Assembly: GCF_021647475.1 (NCBI RefSeq)
Contig: NZ_JAKIUR010000033.1
Location: 1 to 33,880, forward strand
Direction: 5' to 3'
From: Lutibacter sp.
GTDB taxonomy: Bacteria; Bacteroidota; Bacteroidia; Flavobacteriales; Flavobacteriaceae
DNA: 33,880 nucleotides
Shown here: in pieces, positions 21,505 to 29,644 of the stretch
How positions within the stretch are numbered: the stretch's first letter is position 1
Layout of the letters: every line of letters begins with the position of its first letter
Position numbers and translations under genes: made by a program
Notes under the pieces: model-generated
What the model saw: only the letters and a program-made list of their open reading frames with translations
The model's database searches: none
Told to the model about the DNA's origin: nothing

Positions 21505-23251
21505 TAGTAATTATAAATGGCAATCTTGCCTGAATTCCTTTAGTATTAGAAATACTTTTTAAGTTTTTATATATTTTATAATTTTCTTTCCCAAATTCTT
21601 CTATCAATATTTTTTCCTTCGATTTTACAAATGGTAATTTGCTAAGTTTATCTTGTAAATCCATATGATAACTTGGATAATTTCGAACACCATAATCTGT
21701 TATTCCTGCTAAACCTGCAGCTTCAACAACAGCATCATGCAAGTTTCCTAATTTATCAACCAAGCCATTTTTTATTGCCTGAGCTCCAGTCCAAACTCTA
21801 CCTTGTGCTATACTATCTACCGTTTCAATATTTAAATTTCTACCTTTAGCAACTCTATTTAAAAAAGTAGTATAAACTGCTTCAACTCCTTCTTTTGTAA
21901 CCGCTCTAAAATCGTTAGAAATCGGTTCAAAAATACTATAACTAGCACTCTTATTTGTTTTAACTTGTTCGGCATTTATACCTAATTTACTACTTAATTC
22001 ACTAATATTTGGCAACATTCCAAAAACTCCGATAGAACCAGTAATTGTAGTTGGTTCGGCAATAATTTTATTGGCATTACATGAAATATAATAACCGCCA
22101 GATGCGGCAACATTCCCCATAGAAACAACTACTGGAATTTGCTTTTTAGTCAATTCAATTTCCCTCCAAATTAAATCGGAAGCTAAAGCACTTCCCCCAG
22201 GAGAATTAACTCGTAAAACAATTGCTTTAGTATTTGAAGATTTTCTTGCTTTTCGCAAAGCATCAATAATTAAATCTTGTCCAATATGCTCTTCATCTCC
22301 TTTTCCATAAATAATTTCACCTTGTGCATAAATTATCGCAATTTTATCAGAAGCTGACGACCTAATTCTTCCTTTTCCAGAAGCAATATAATCTGTTAAT
22401 GAAACGCTATTTAAAGATTCTTTTAAAGGAATTTTAACCGCATTTTTTAATTTATCTTCATATTCATCTCCATATACAATTCCATCAACTAGCTTATTTT
22501 CTTTTGTTAAATTAGCATTTCTTCCCAATAAATTATCAGCAATATTATTCAATTTTAAAACACTAATTTTTCTACTTTTTGAAATATCTAAAACAAGTTC
22601 ATTCCAAATAGATTTTAAAAATGATGTAATTTGTTCTTTATTATTTTCACTCATTTTATTTGTCAGATAAGGTTCCACGGCACTTTTATATTTTCCGTGT
22701 CTAATTACTTCATATTTTACACCAAACTTATTCTCAAAATCTTTATAGTATAAAATCTCCGTTGCCAATCCTTTAAAATCAACTGAACCACGTGGATTAA
22801 GAAATACTGAATCGGCTACAGAACTTAAATAATATGATTTTTGGTCATACATATCTGCATAAGCATATATAAATTTACCGGATTTTTTAAAGGCTAACAA
22901 TTTATTTCGGATTGCTTGCATTTGTGCAATACCCGCATTTATATCTAAGGTAGCAATAGAAATTCCTTTAATTTTATCATCATAACCTGCGTTTTCAATA
23001 GCATTCAAAATTTTATTTAATCCTAGTTTTCTATTGTTCATTTCAAACAAATCACCTAAAGGATTGCTACTTTTTGGAGCATAATCTTTTATAACAGATT
23101 TCAAATTTAAAGTTAAAACGGAATTATTTTTTACTTCCACTTTTTTAATTTCTCCAAAAGCAGAACCGATTAAAATAAGCAATAGGAATAAAATTCCGAT
23201 AGCAATTAAAGTTCCAAAAATAGAAGCAAATAAATTTCTTAAAAATTTCAT
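21497..23251 (-). CDS. sppA: Signal peptide peptidase SppA, 67-kDa type
   Basis: A 584-residue membrane-anchored serine protease that degrades leftover signal peptides. One N-terminal membrane helix (about 8-31) is followed by two tandem Clp-protease-like domains. The catalytic Lys/Ser dyad is visible: K189 in GKYKSAVEP (first half) and S384 in NVAASGGYYIS (second half), together with RVNSPGGSALAS (347-358) and TGSIGVFG. Length fits the long E. coli-like form, not the short SppA. It is divergent from folK. TATCTTTG at 23315-23308 is a full -7 match, about 60 bp before the start, though no -33 is clear. Confidence 0.93.
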   Translation of the reverse strand: MKFLRNLFASIFGTLIAIGILFLLLILIGSAFGEIKKVEVKNNSVLTLNLKSVIKDYAPKSSNPLGDLFEMNNRKLGLNKILNAIENAGYDDKIKGISIATLDINAGIAQMQAIRNKLLAFKKSGKFIYAYADMYDQKSYYLSSVADSVFLNPRGSVDFKGLATEILYYKDFENKFGVKYEVIRHGKYKSAVEPYLTNKMSENNKEQITSFLKSIWNELVLDISKSRKISVLKLNNIADNLLGRNANLTKENKLVDGIVYGDEYEDKLKNAVKIPLKESLNSVSLTDYIASGKGRIRSSASDKIAIIYAQGEIIYGKGDEEHIGQDLIIDALRKARKSSNTKAIVLRVNSPGGSALASDLIWREIELTKKQIPVVVSMGNVAASGGYYISCNANKIIAEPTTITGSIGVFGMLPNISELSSKLGINAEQVKTNKSASYSIFEPISNDFRAVTKEGVEAVYTTFLNRVAKGRNLNIETVDSIAQGRVWTGAQAIKNGLVDKLGNLHDAVVEAAGLAGITDYGVRNYPSYHMDLQDKLSKLPFVKSKEKILIEEFGKENYKIYKNLKSISNTKGIQARLPFIITIN

Positions 23252-23355
23252 AGTTTAAAATTATTTTTATGAGTACAAAAAGTACTAAATGTTTATAAGT
23301 TGAGGAGCAAAGATATGTTTTTATATGATACTTTTCTTTTCTTTGTATTCGCTTT

Positions 23356-24483
23356 ATGTCATTACTAAGAAACATATATTTATCTTTAGGAAGCAACCTA
23401 GAAAATAAGCTAGAAAATTTACAAAAATCGGTAGATTTTATAGGACAAAAAATAGGCTCAATATCCAAAATATCATCGGTTTACAAAACCAAATCTTGGA
23501 AATTTGAAAGTGAAGATTTCTATAATATTTGTTTGTCAGTGGCTACCAAATTAAACCCTGAAGACTTATTAAAAACTACTAAAAGCATTGAGCGTATTAT
23601 TGGACGAACTAAAAAAACAAAAGAAGGATATGAAGCTCGGATTATAGATATTGATATCTTACTTTTTGATAATGAAATTATTTTTTCGCCAGATTTAATT
23701 GTGCCACATAAAGAAATGCTAAATCGCAAATTTGTACTGGCTCCTTTAGCTGAAATTGCTCCAAATTTATTGCATCCCATTGAGAAAAAAAGAATGCAAG
23801 TTTTGTTAGATAATTGTACAGATACTCATGTAATTGAGAAAACAGATTTTAAATTAAACCGACCAATTTGCCTATCAGAAAAATACAATTACATTGCCAT
23901 TGAAGGAAATATTGGTGCTGGCAAAACTTCTTTAACAAAAATGATTGCAGAAGATTTTAATGCTAAAACCATATTAGAACGTTTTGCTGATAATCCTTTT
24001 TTGCCTAAATTTTATGAAGATAAAGATCGTTATGCTTTTCCGTTAGAAATGAGTTTTTTGGCGGATAGATATCAACAACTTACTGACGATTTAGCACAAT
24101 TTGATTTATTTAAAAACTTTATTGTTTCTGATTATTATATTTTTAAATCTCTTATTTTTGCACAGATTACTTTGCAAGACGATGAATATTTTTTGTATCG
24201 GAAAATGTTTGATATTATGTACAAAGAAATTTCAAAACCTGATTTGTACATTTATTTATATCAAAAAACACCACGGCTATTAGAAAATATCAAAAAACGA
24301 GGAAGAGATTACGAACAAAATATTGCTCCAGAATATTTAGATAAAATCCATAATGGTTATGCTACTTTTATTAAAACTGAAGAAAATTTAAAATCGTTAA
24401 TTATTGATGTTTCTGAATTTGATTTTGTTAACCATCCAGATGATTACACTAAAATAGTTGAGCTGATAAAAAATGCAGATTAG
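23356..24483 (+). CDS. folK: Fusion: HPPK (FolK) and deoxynucleoside kinase
   Basis: A 375-residue two-domain protein. Residues 1-160 are 6-hydroxymethyl-7,8-dihydropterin pyrophosphokinase: YLSLGSNLENKLENL (8-22), VYKTKSWKF (43-50), and IIDIDILLFDNEI with D98/D100 binding Mg, then VPHKEMLNRKFVLAPL. Residues about 175-375 are a deoxynucleoside-kinase domain: P-loop GNIGAGKTS (184-192), LERFADNPFLP, and lid RGRDYE (315-320). The fusion joins folate synthesis to nucleotide salvage and is a known Bacteroidota arrangement. In the kinase half the DRS/ERS motif reads SDYYIFKS, with Tyr where Arg is usual, so substrate or activity may differ from the stand-alone kinase at 8182-8796. Convergent with gldC with no gap. 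Confidence 0.93.
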   Translation: MSLLRNIYLSLGSNLENKLENLQKSVDFIGQKIGSISKISSVYKTKSWKFESEDFYNICLSVATKLNPEDLLKTTKSIERIIGRTKKTKEGYEARIIDIDILLFDNEIIFSPDLIVPHKEMLNRKFVLAPLAEIAPNLLHPIEKKRMQVLLDNCTDTHVIEKTDFKLNRPICLSEKYNYIAIEGNIGAGKTSLTKMIAEDFNAKTILERFADNPFLPKFYEDKDRYAFPLEMSFLADRYQQLTDDLAQFDLFKNFIVSDYYIFKSLIFAQITLQDDEYFLYRKMFDIMYKEISKPDLYIYLYQKTPRLLENIKKRGRDYEQNIAPEYLDKIHNGYATFIKTEENLKSLIIDVSEFDFVNHPDDYTKIVELIKNAD

Positions 24484-24819
24484 TTATTTTTTAAGTTCTA
24501 ATTTTTCAGCAAAATAATCACAAAAATCACGCATAGTAGCACTCATTCTTTCATCGTTAGTTGCACGTTCAAAAGAGCTTGCCATAGAAAGTAATGTTTG
24601 ATGGAAAAAAAATTTCATTTCATTTAATGGCATATCTTTAGTCCATAAATCTAATCGCAAAGTATCTTTAGCGTTTGCATCCCAAACTGAAATTAATATG
24701 GCTTTAGCTTCTTGATTAATTATATTATTGTCTTTTGCAGTCCAAGTTATTTCTTCAGGAATTTTATTTTCGTCTAATCCTACGTTAAATTCTATTTTAG
24801 AGGTATGATTTATTGCCAT
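24484..24819 (-). CDS. gldC: Gliding motility protein GldC
   Basis: A 111-residue soluble protein of the GldC family (MAINHTSKIEFNVGLDENKI, ITWTAKDNNI, KAILISVWDANAKDTLRLDLW, and the helical TLLSMASSFERATNDERMSA). In Flavobacterium johnsoniae GldC supports gliding without being essential. It overlaps the end of gldB by 23 bp, so the two are translated together. The stop codon directly abuts that of folK on the other strand. Confidence 0.92.
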   Translation of the reverse strand: MAINHTSKIEFNVGLDENKIPEEITWTAKDNNIINQEAKAILISVWDANAKDTLRLDLWTKDMPLNEMKFFFHQTLLSMASSFERATNDERMSATMRDFCDYFAEKLELKK

Positions 24820-25768
24820 TTTTATGTGGTTTATATTTTGATTTTTTAAATATTTCTTCAGCTTTTGTCTGTAAAAGCTGCTGCAAAGTTACGTCATTAT
24901 TTTTCATATAAGATCGTACAATTTGCCAACCAATCCAAGTTCCCAATCTACCCGGAGATTGACTATCTATATTCAAATAAAATTTTGAAAAAGGAGCGTC
25001 TGCAATAAACCGTTTATACAAGGTTGAATTACTACTAAAAAGTAAATCTTTCTCCATAAAATAAGTCCAAATTGGGAGTTCATTTGCCTCAGCCCATTCC
25101 AGTTGATCTTTAGTATATCCCATTTTTCTTTCGTCAGAAACCATAGGTAAAAAAGCATCTAATATATATTTCTTTTTACCTTCAATAATACAATTATTTA
25201 AAAATAATCGGTTGTGTTTAGGACGATAATATTTATTAGCAATAGCTTTTGCAACATCTACTACTAATTGTTTTTTATTATAATTTTGTTTTAAATATTC
25301 TGGAAAATCGTTGTAAACTTTATCTTTTGTTCCTAAATACATATCTAGTGAAATAAATAGTAAACTATCTGCATAAATCACCTTGCTTTCATAATCTAAA
25401 TTAGTAATTAGGGTGATTATTTTTGGTGATTTAAAATTAGGATAATAGTATTTAACATGTTTAAACAAGTTTCTAATTTGTGCTTTCCCCTCATTAAAAT
25501 CACTAAATATTTTTTGTGATTTTTGATATAATTCTTGCTCTATATTAATTTTTTTAAGCCAAATACTGTCATTTTTTTCAGGAAATAAATATGGATATTT
25601 ACGTTCTAATTTAGGCAACGTTTCTTTAGTTGCTGTATAAAATTGTTGTTCAAATCTATCTACAACTAGGTTGACTTTTATATTAGAAACATCCACATCT
25701 TTTTTGGTTGAAGAGTTACAAGAAACCAGTGCTAATAAAATAAAAATGGGAATATATAATCTGTTCAT
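24797..25768 (-). CDS. gldB: Gliding motility lipoprotein GldB
   Basis: A 323-residue lipoprotein. The signal peptide ends in the lipobox LVSC with lipidated C17. The body matches GldB: VDRFEQQFYTATKETLPKLE, KYYYPNFKSPKIITL, the central ADSLLFISLDMYLG, RLFLNNCIIEGKKKYILDAF, and the C-terminal PGRLGTWIGWQIVRSYMKNN. In F. johnsoniae GldB is required for gliding. The family also has remote similarity to DUF2268-type proteases, not tested here. It is divergent from nadE. TACTTTTG (25812-25805) is a full -7 match about 37 bp upstream. Organism inference: a gliding or at least gld-bearing flavobacterium. Confidence 0.93.
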   Translation of the reverse strand: MNRLYIPIFILLALVSCNSSTKKDVDVSNIKVNLVVDRFEQQFYTATKETLPKLERKYPYLFPEKNDSIWLKKINIEQELYQKSQKIFSDFNEGKAQIRNLFKHVKYYYPNFKSPKIITLITNLDYESKVIYADSLLFISLDMYLGTKDKVYNDFPEYLKQNYNKKQLVVDVAKAIANKYYRPKHNRLFLNNCIIEGKKKYILDAFLPMVSDERKMGYTKDQLEWAEANELPIWTYFMEKDLLFSSNSTLYKRFIADAPFSKFYLNIDSQSPGRLGTWIGWQIVRSYMKNNDVTLQQLLQTKAEEIFKKSKYKPHKNGNKSYL

Positions 25769-25861
25769 TAATTTCTATCTTTACAAACTTAATTTAAGTA
25801 ACGACAAAAGTATTAAATTAGTTTATACAAAACGTTTAATCTTTTATTGAAATTAGATCAG

Positions 25862-27463
25862 ATGAAAATAGGAATTGCACAAATTAATACAACCGTTGGT
25901 GATATTAAAGGAAATTTTGATAAAATTATTTCAAACATTACTAAAGCCAAAGCCGAAAATTCAGATTTGGTTGTTTTTCCTGAACTTACTTTGACAGGTT
26001 ATCCTCCAAGAGATTTATTAATTAAAAAAAGTTTTGTAAAAAAGAATATTGAAGTTCTTCATCAACTTATTAATTTCACAGAAAATATTGCCATTATTGT
26101 TGGTTTTGTGGATGAAAAAGATGGCAAATTATTTAATGCCGCAGCATTTATACATCATAAAAAAATCGTTAAAATATATCATAAAATGTATTTACCAAAT
26201 TATGATGTTTTTGATGAAAAACGCTATTTTACCGCTGGTTCAACTCCATGTGCATTTGAATTAAAAGGCGTAAATATAGGATTAACCATTTGTGAAGATA
26301 TTTGGATTGATGATGGCCCTGCAACAACTTTAAGTAAAAATGGTGTTGAATTGATTATTAATATTTCGGCATCGCCATTTCATGCAGGAAAAGAGAAAAT
26401 CCGATTAAATGTAATTACAAAACAAGCTAAAGAAAATAATATTCCGATTGTATATTGCAACCTAATTGGCGGTCAAGATGATTTAATTTTTGATGGTCGA
26501 AGTTATGTTATTAATAGCTCAGGGGAATTAGTTCAACAAAGTAAAGCCTTTAAGGAAGAGTTAAGTTATATCAGCAATATTGAAGGTAAAGATGAAATTA
26601 AATTTATTGAAAATGAAAATGAATCTATTTATAACGCTTTGGTTTTAGGCGTTAAAGATTATTTTAGAAAAAACGGATTTAAAAATACGGTAATTGGACT
26701 AAGTGGAGGAATTGATTCTGCCTTAACAGCTGCCATTGCGGTTGAAGCTTTGGGAAAAGATAATGTTAGAGGTGTTAGTATGCCAAGCAAATTTTCATCA
26801 GACGGAAGTATTTCCGATTCTTTAGATTTGGCAGGAAATTTAGAAATTCCTTGTGATGTAATTCCTATTAAAAGCATATATACCAGCTATTTAAAAACAT
26901 TAAAAATACAATTTGCTAACACTAAATTTAATGTTGCAGAGGAAAATATTCAGGCCAGAATAAGAGGGAATATTTTAATGGCACTTTCTAATAAATTTGG
27001 ATATTTGGTACTTACCACAGGAAACAAATCCGAAAGCTCGGTTGGTTATTCTACTTTATATGGCGATATGGCTGGCGGATTAGCCGTTATTTCAGATGTG
27101 TTAAAAACCAAAGTTTATGAATTATCTAATTATATAAATGAAGCCAAAGGCAAAGAAATTATTCCTGTTTCTACCATTACAAAACCACCTTCTGCAGAAT
27201 TAAGAGAAGATCAAAAAGACTCAGATTCATTACCTGAATATGATGTTTTAGATCCAATTTTAAAAGCTTATGTTGAAGATGATTTAGGAAAAGAAGCCAT
27301 TATTAATTTAGGGTTTGATGAAGCGGTAGTTACAAGAATAATTGGTTTGGTAGATAGAAATGAATATAAACGACAACAAGCTGCTTTAGGATTAAGAATT
27401 ACCTCTAGAGCTTTTGGTCAAGGAAGAAGAATGCCAATTACTAACCGTTGGAAAGATGATTAA
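25862..27463 (+). CDS. nadE: Glutamine-dependent NAD+ synthetase
   Basis: A 533-residue two-domain enzyme making NAD+ from deamido-NAD, ATP and glutamine. The N-terminal nitrilase-like glutaminase has the Glu-Lys-Cys triad: E41 in VVFPELTLTGYPP, K108 in YHKMYLPNYDVFDE, and C144 in LTICEDIW. The C-terminal synthetase has the ATP pyrophosphatase loop SGGIDS (281-286), TTGNKSESSVGYSTLYGD, and KPPSAELREDQKDSDSLPEYD. The in-frame TTG five codons upstream is rejected; MKIGIAQINTTVGD is the family start. Four bases overlap with dnaG tail-to-tail. Confidence 0.96.
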   Translation: MKIGIAQINTTVGDIKGNFDKIISNITKAKAENSDLVVFPELTLTGYPPRDLLIKKSFVKKNIEVLHQLINFTENIAIIVGFVDEKDGKLFNAAAFIHHKKIVKIYHKMYLPNYDVFDEKRYFTAGSTPCAFELKGVNIGLTICEDIWIDDGPATTLSKNGVELIINISASPFHAGKEKIRLNVITKQAKENNIPIVYCNLIGGQDDLIFDGRSYVINSSGELVQQSKAFKEELSYISNIEGKDEIKFIENENESIYNALVLGVKDYFRKNGFKNTVIGLSGGIDSALTAAIAVEALGKDNVRGVSMPSKFSSDGSISDSLDLAGNLEIPCDVIPIKSIYTSYLKTLKIQFANTKFNVAEENIQARIRGNILMALSNKFGYLVLTTGNKSESSVGYSTLYGDMAGGLAVISDVLKTKVYELSNYINEAKGKEIIPVSTITKPPSAELREDQKDSDSLPEYDVLDPILKAYVEDDLGKEAIINLGFDEAVVTRIIGLVDRNEYKRQQAALGLRITSRAFGQGRRMPITNRWKDD

Positions 27464-29436
27464 ATAACTCGATTTAAGCGTTCAAATAATTTTTGTTTTA
27501 AATTGGTATAATTTACAACCGTTTCTAAAATTTGAGCATTTTCATTTTCTTTATCTATCTCAGAAATTAAAGATTTTATTTTTTGCTCAATAAGCACACG
27601 CCTAAGGTTATAAATGGCATCTAATACCATTTTTGGTAAATCATCAGTTTTACTTTTTGGAAATACTTTTTTTCGTTTCCAATCACTTAAAACATATTTT
27701 TCATCATCCATTAAAATATTAGTAACCAAGTTGGCAATTTTGCTATCTTGATTATTAATAAATGTATCTACCGAAATGGATTCATCTTGATTTAATTGAT
27801 GAATTATTTCATAGTAAATTTGCTGAAATAAGGCATCTGTAAATTCGACTTCATCTTCTTGTAAATTCAAATAAATTTCTTTAGAAACCACATTTTCAAA
27901 ATGATATTTTTTTAACGATTTTACTTCATTATCATCTACTTCTTCACCTGGAACATAACCTTCAAATTGAACTTTAGAATTTCCATATAGCAATAAAATT
28001 TTAATGATTTCACGTTCGTACTTATGTAATTCATCAACTTTTTTAAACTCAGGTGTTTTTTGTAAAACAGGAGATGAAGCTCTATTAAAGGAAGTTTTTT
28101 TAGAAGCATCGCGTAGTTCCTTTTTTGCAATTTGAGCTAATTCACTAAACAAAACGGTTTCTGAAATATCCAAAATTCTAGAACACTCTTTAATATAAAC
28201 TTCACGTTGAATTCTATCTGGAATTTTTGATATGCTAATCACAATATCTCTGATTAATCCTGCTTTTTTTACAGGATCATTTTCAGCATCTTTTAACAAT
28301 AAAGTCACCTTGAAATTTATGAAGTCTTTAGCTTCATTTTCAATATAATCTTTAAGCTCAGCCGGAGTAACTTTTTTAGAAAAACTATCAGGGTCTTCAC
28401 CTTCAGGAAACAGTACTACTTTTACATTTAACCCTTGCTCTAACAGCAAATCAATACCTCTAATAGAGGCTCTAATACCTGCAGCATCACCATCAAATAA
28501 CATAGTAACATTGTTAGTTAATCTATGAATTAATCGAATTTGTTCTTTGGTTAGTGCAGTTCCAGAAGAAGAAACCACATTTTCAATTCCAGATTGATGA
28601 AATGAAATAACATCCGTATAACCTTCTACTAAATAACAATTATCTTCTTTTGCAATACTTTGTTTTGCAAAATAAATACCATACAAAACATTACTTTTGT
28701 GATAGATTTCACTTTCAGGTGAGTTTAAATATTTTGCTGCATTTTTGTTCTTTGTTAAAATTCTGCCTCCAAAACCAAGTACTCTTCCACTCATACTATG
28801 GATAGGAAATAGTACTCTTCCTTTAAATCGATCGAATTTTTTAATTTTTGATAACTCGTCAGTTTGTTTAACAATGGTAAGTCCTGTTGCTTCTAAAAAG
28901 TCAAGTTCATACCCTTTTTTTAGTGCATTTTTAGTAAAAGCTTCCCACTCATCTAAAGCATAACCCAATTCAAATTTTTTGATAGTTTCATCGGTAAAAC
29001 CACGTTCTTTAAAATAGGTTAATCCAATAGCTTTTCCTTGTGGATTTTCATGAAGAATTTTCTGGAAATAATCACGTGCATATTCTGAAACCAAAAACAA
29101 ACTTTCGCGTGCATCAGCCTGCTCTTTTTGCTCATCAGTTTGTTCAGTTTCTTCAATTTCAATATTGTATTTTTTTGCTAAATACCTGATAGCTTCTGGA
29201 TAGGAATAATGCTCATGCTCCATTAAAAAAGTAATGGCATTTCCTCCTTTTCCTGAGCTAAAATCTTTCCAAATTTGTTTTACAGGTGAAACCATAAAAG
29301 ATGGACTTCTTTCATCTGAAAAAGGACTTAATCCTTTAAAATTACTTCCTGCTTTTTTTAAATTAACAAATTCACCAATAACCTCCTCAACACGAGCAGT
29401 TTCAAAAACTTTATCTATGGTATTTCTAGAAATCAA
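27460..29436 (-). CDS. dnaG: DNA primase with degenerate zinc ribbon
   Basis: A 658-residue primase making RNA primers at the replication fork. The catalytic core is complete: basic motif RFKGRVLFPI and GRVLGFGGR (about 202-224), TOPRIM EGYTD (270-274) and DGDAAG (314-319). The C-terminal region (about 450-658) would be the helicase-binding domain. In the N-terminal zinc-binding domain the family pattern Cys-x2-His ... Cys-x2-Cys is replaced: GLSPFSDERSPSF has S37 and S40, and WKDFSSGKGGN has D58 and S61. The fold, including NFKGLSPF and SPVKQIW, is otherwise recognisable. Primase of this group may therefore lack the structural zinc. It is followed by no terminator before nadE. Confidence 0.95.
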   Translation of the reverse strand: MISRNTIDKVFETARVEEVIGEFVNLKKAGSNFKGLSPFSDERSPSFMVSPVKQIWKDFSSGKGGNAITFLMEHEHYSYPEAIRYLAKKYNIEIEETEQTDEQKEQADARESLFLVSEYARDYFQKILHENPQGKAIGLTYFKERGFTDETIKKFELGYALDEWEAFTKNALKKGYELDFLEATGLTIVKQTDELSKIKKFDRFKGRVLFPIHSMSGRVLGFGGRILTKNKNAAKYLNSPESEIYHKSNVLYGIYFAKQSIAKEDNCYLVEGYTDVISFHQSGIENVVSSSGTALTKEQIRLIHRLTNNVTMLFDGDAAGIRASIRGIDLLLEQGLNVKVVLFPEGEDPDSFSKKVTPAELKDYIENEAKDFINFKVTLLLKDAENDPVKKAGLIRDIVISISKIPDRIQREVYIKECSRILDISETVLFSELAQIAKKELRDASKKTSFNRASSPVLQKTPEFKKVDELHKYEREIIKILLLYGNSKVQFEGYVPGEEVDDNEVKSLKKYHFENVVSKEIYLNLQEDEVEFTDALFQQIYYEIIHQLNQDESISVDTFINNQDSKIANLVTNILMDDEKYVLSDWKRKKVFPKSKTDDLPKMVLDAIYNLRRVLIEQKIKSLISEIDKENENAQILETVVNYTNLKQKLFERLNRVI

Positions 29437-29511
29437 TAGTTGTTGTTTAGAATTTTCTAAATTACAAAATTTAGATAAAAAAATAGAGATTATTTAAAAA
29501 GCAATTAATAA

Positions 29512-29617
29512 CGTCAACCTGAGCTTGTTTCAGGTTCTCATAATGATTGTCAATCAGAATGTTAAGATTCTGAAACAAGTCCAGAATGACGGCTTCCAAA
29601 ACTTTTTAGGTAACCGC
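29512..29617. repeat. Palindromic repeat, family A (copy 2)
   Basis: Shares TCAACCTGA ... TTGTTTCAGGTT and TAAGATTCTGAAACAAGT ... CAGAATGACGG with the copy at 3646-3775. The first stem is AACCTGA (29516-29522) with TCAGGTT (29530-29536). The right end, AACTTTTTAGGTAACCGC, is a diverged form of the terminal arm of copy 1; the left terminal arm is absent. It fills most of the 208-bp gap between dnaG and clpX and may serve as a terminator for neither or both by chance. Confidence 0.75.
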
Positions 29618-29644
29618 TTTTAATAAATAGTTTATTTTAACCTA

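Noticed and set aside
23145..23468. 107-residue minus-strand ORF over the sppA-folK divergent region
   Set aside because: It spans the start of folK antisense and enters sppA in the wrong frame; composition is random-like.
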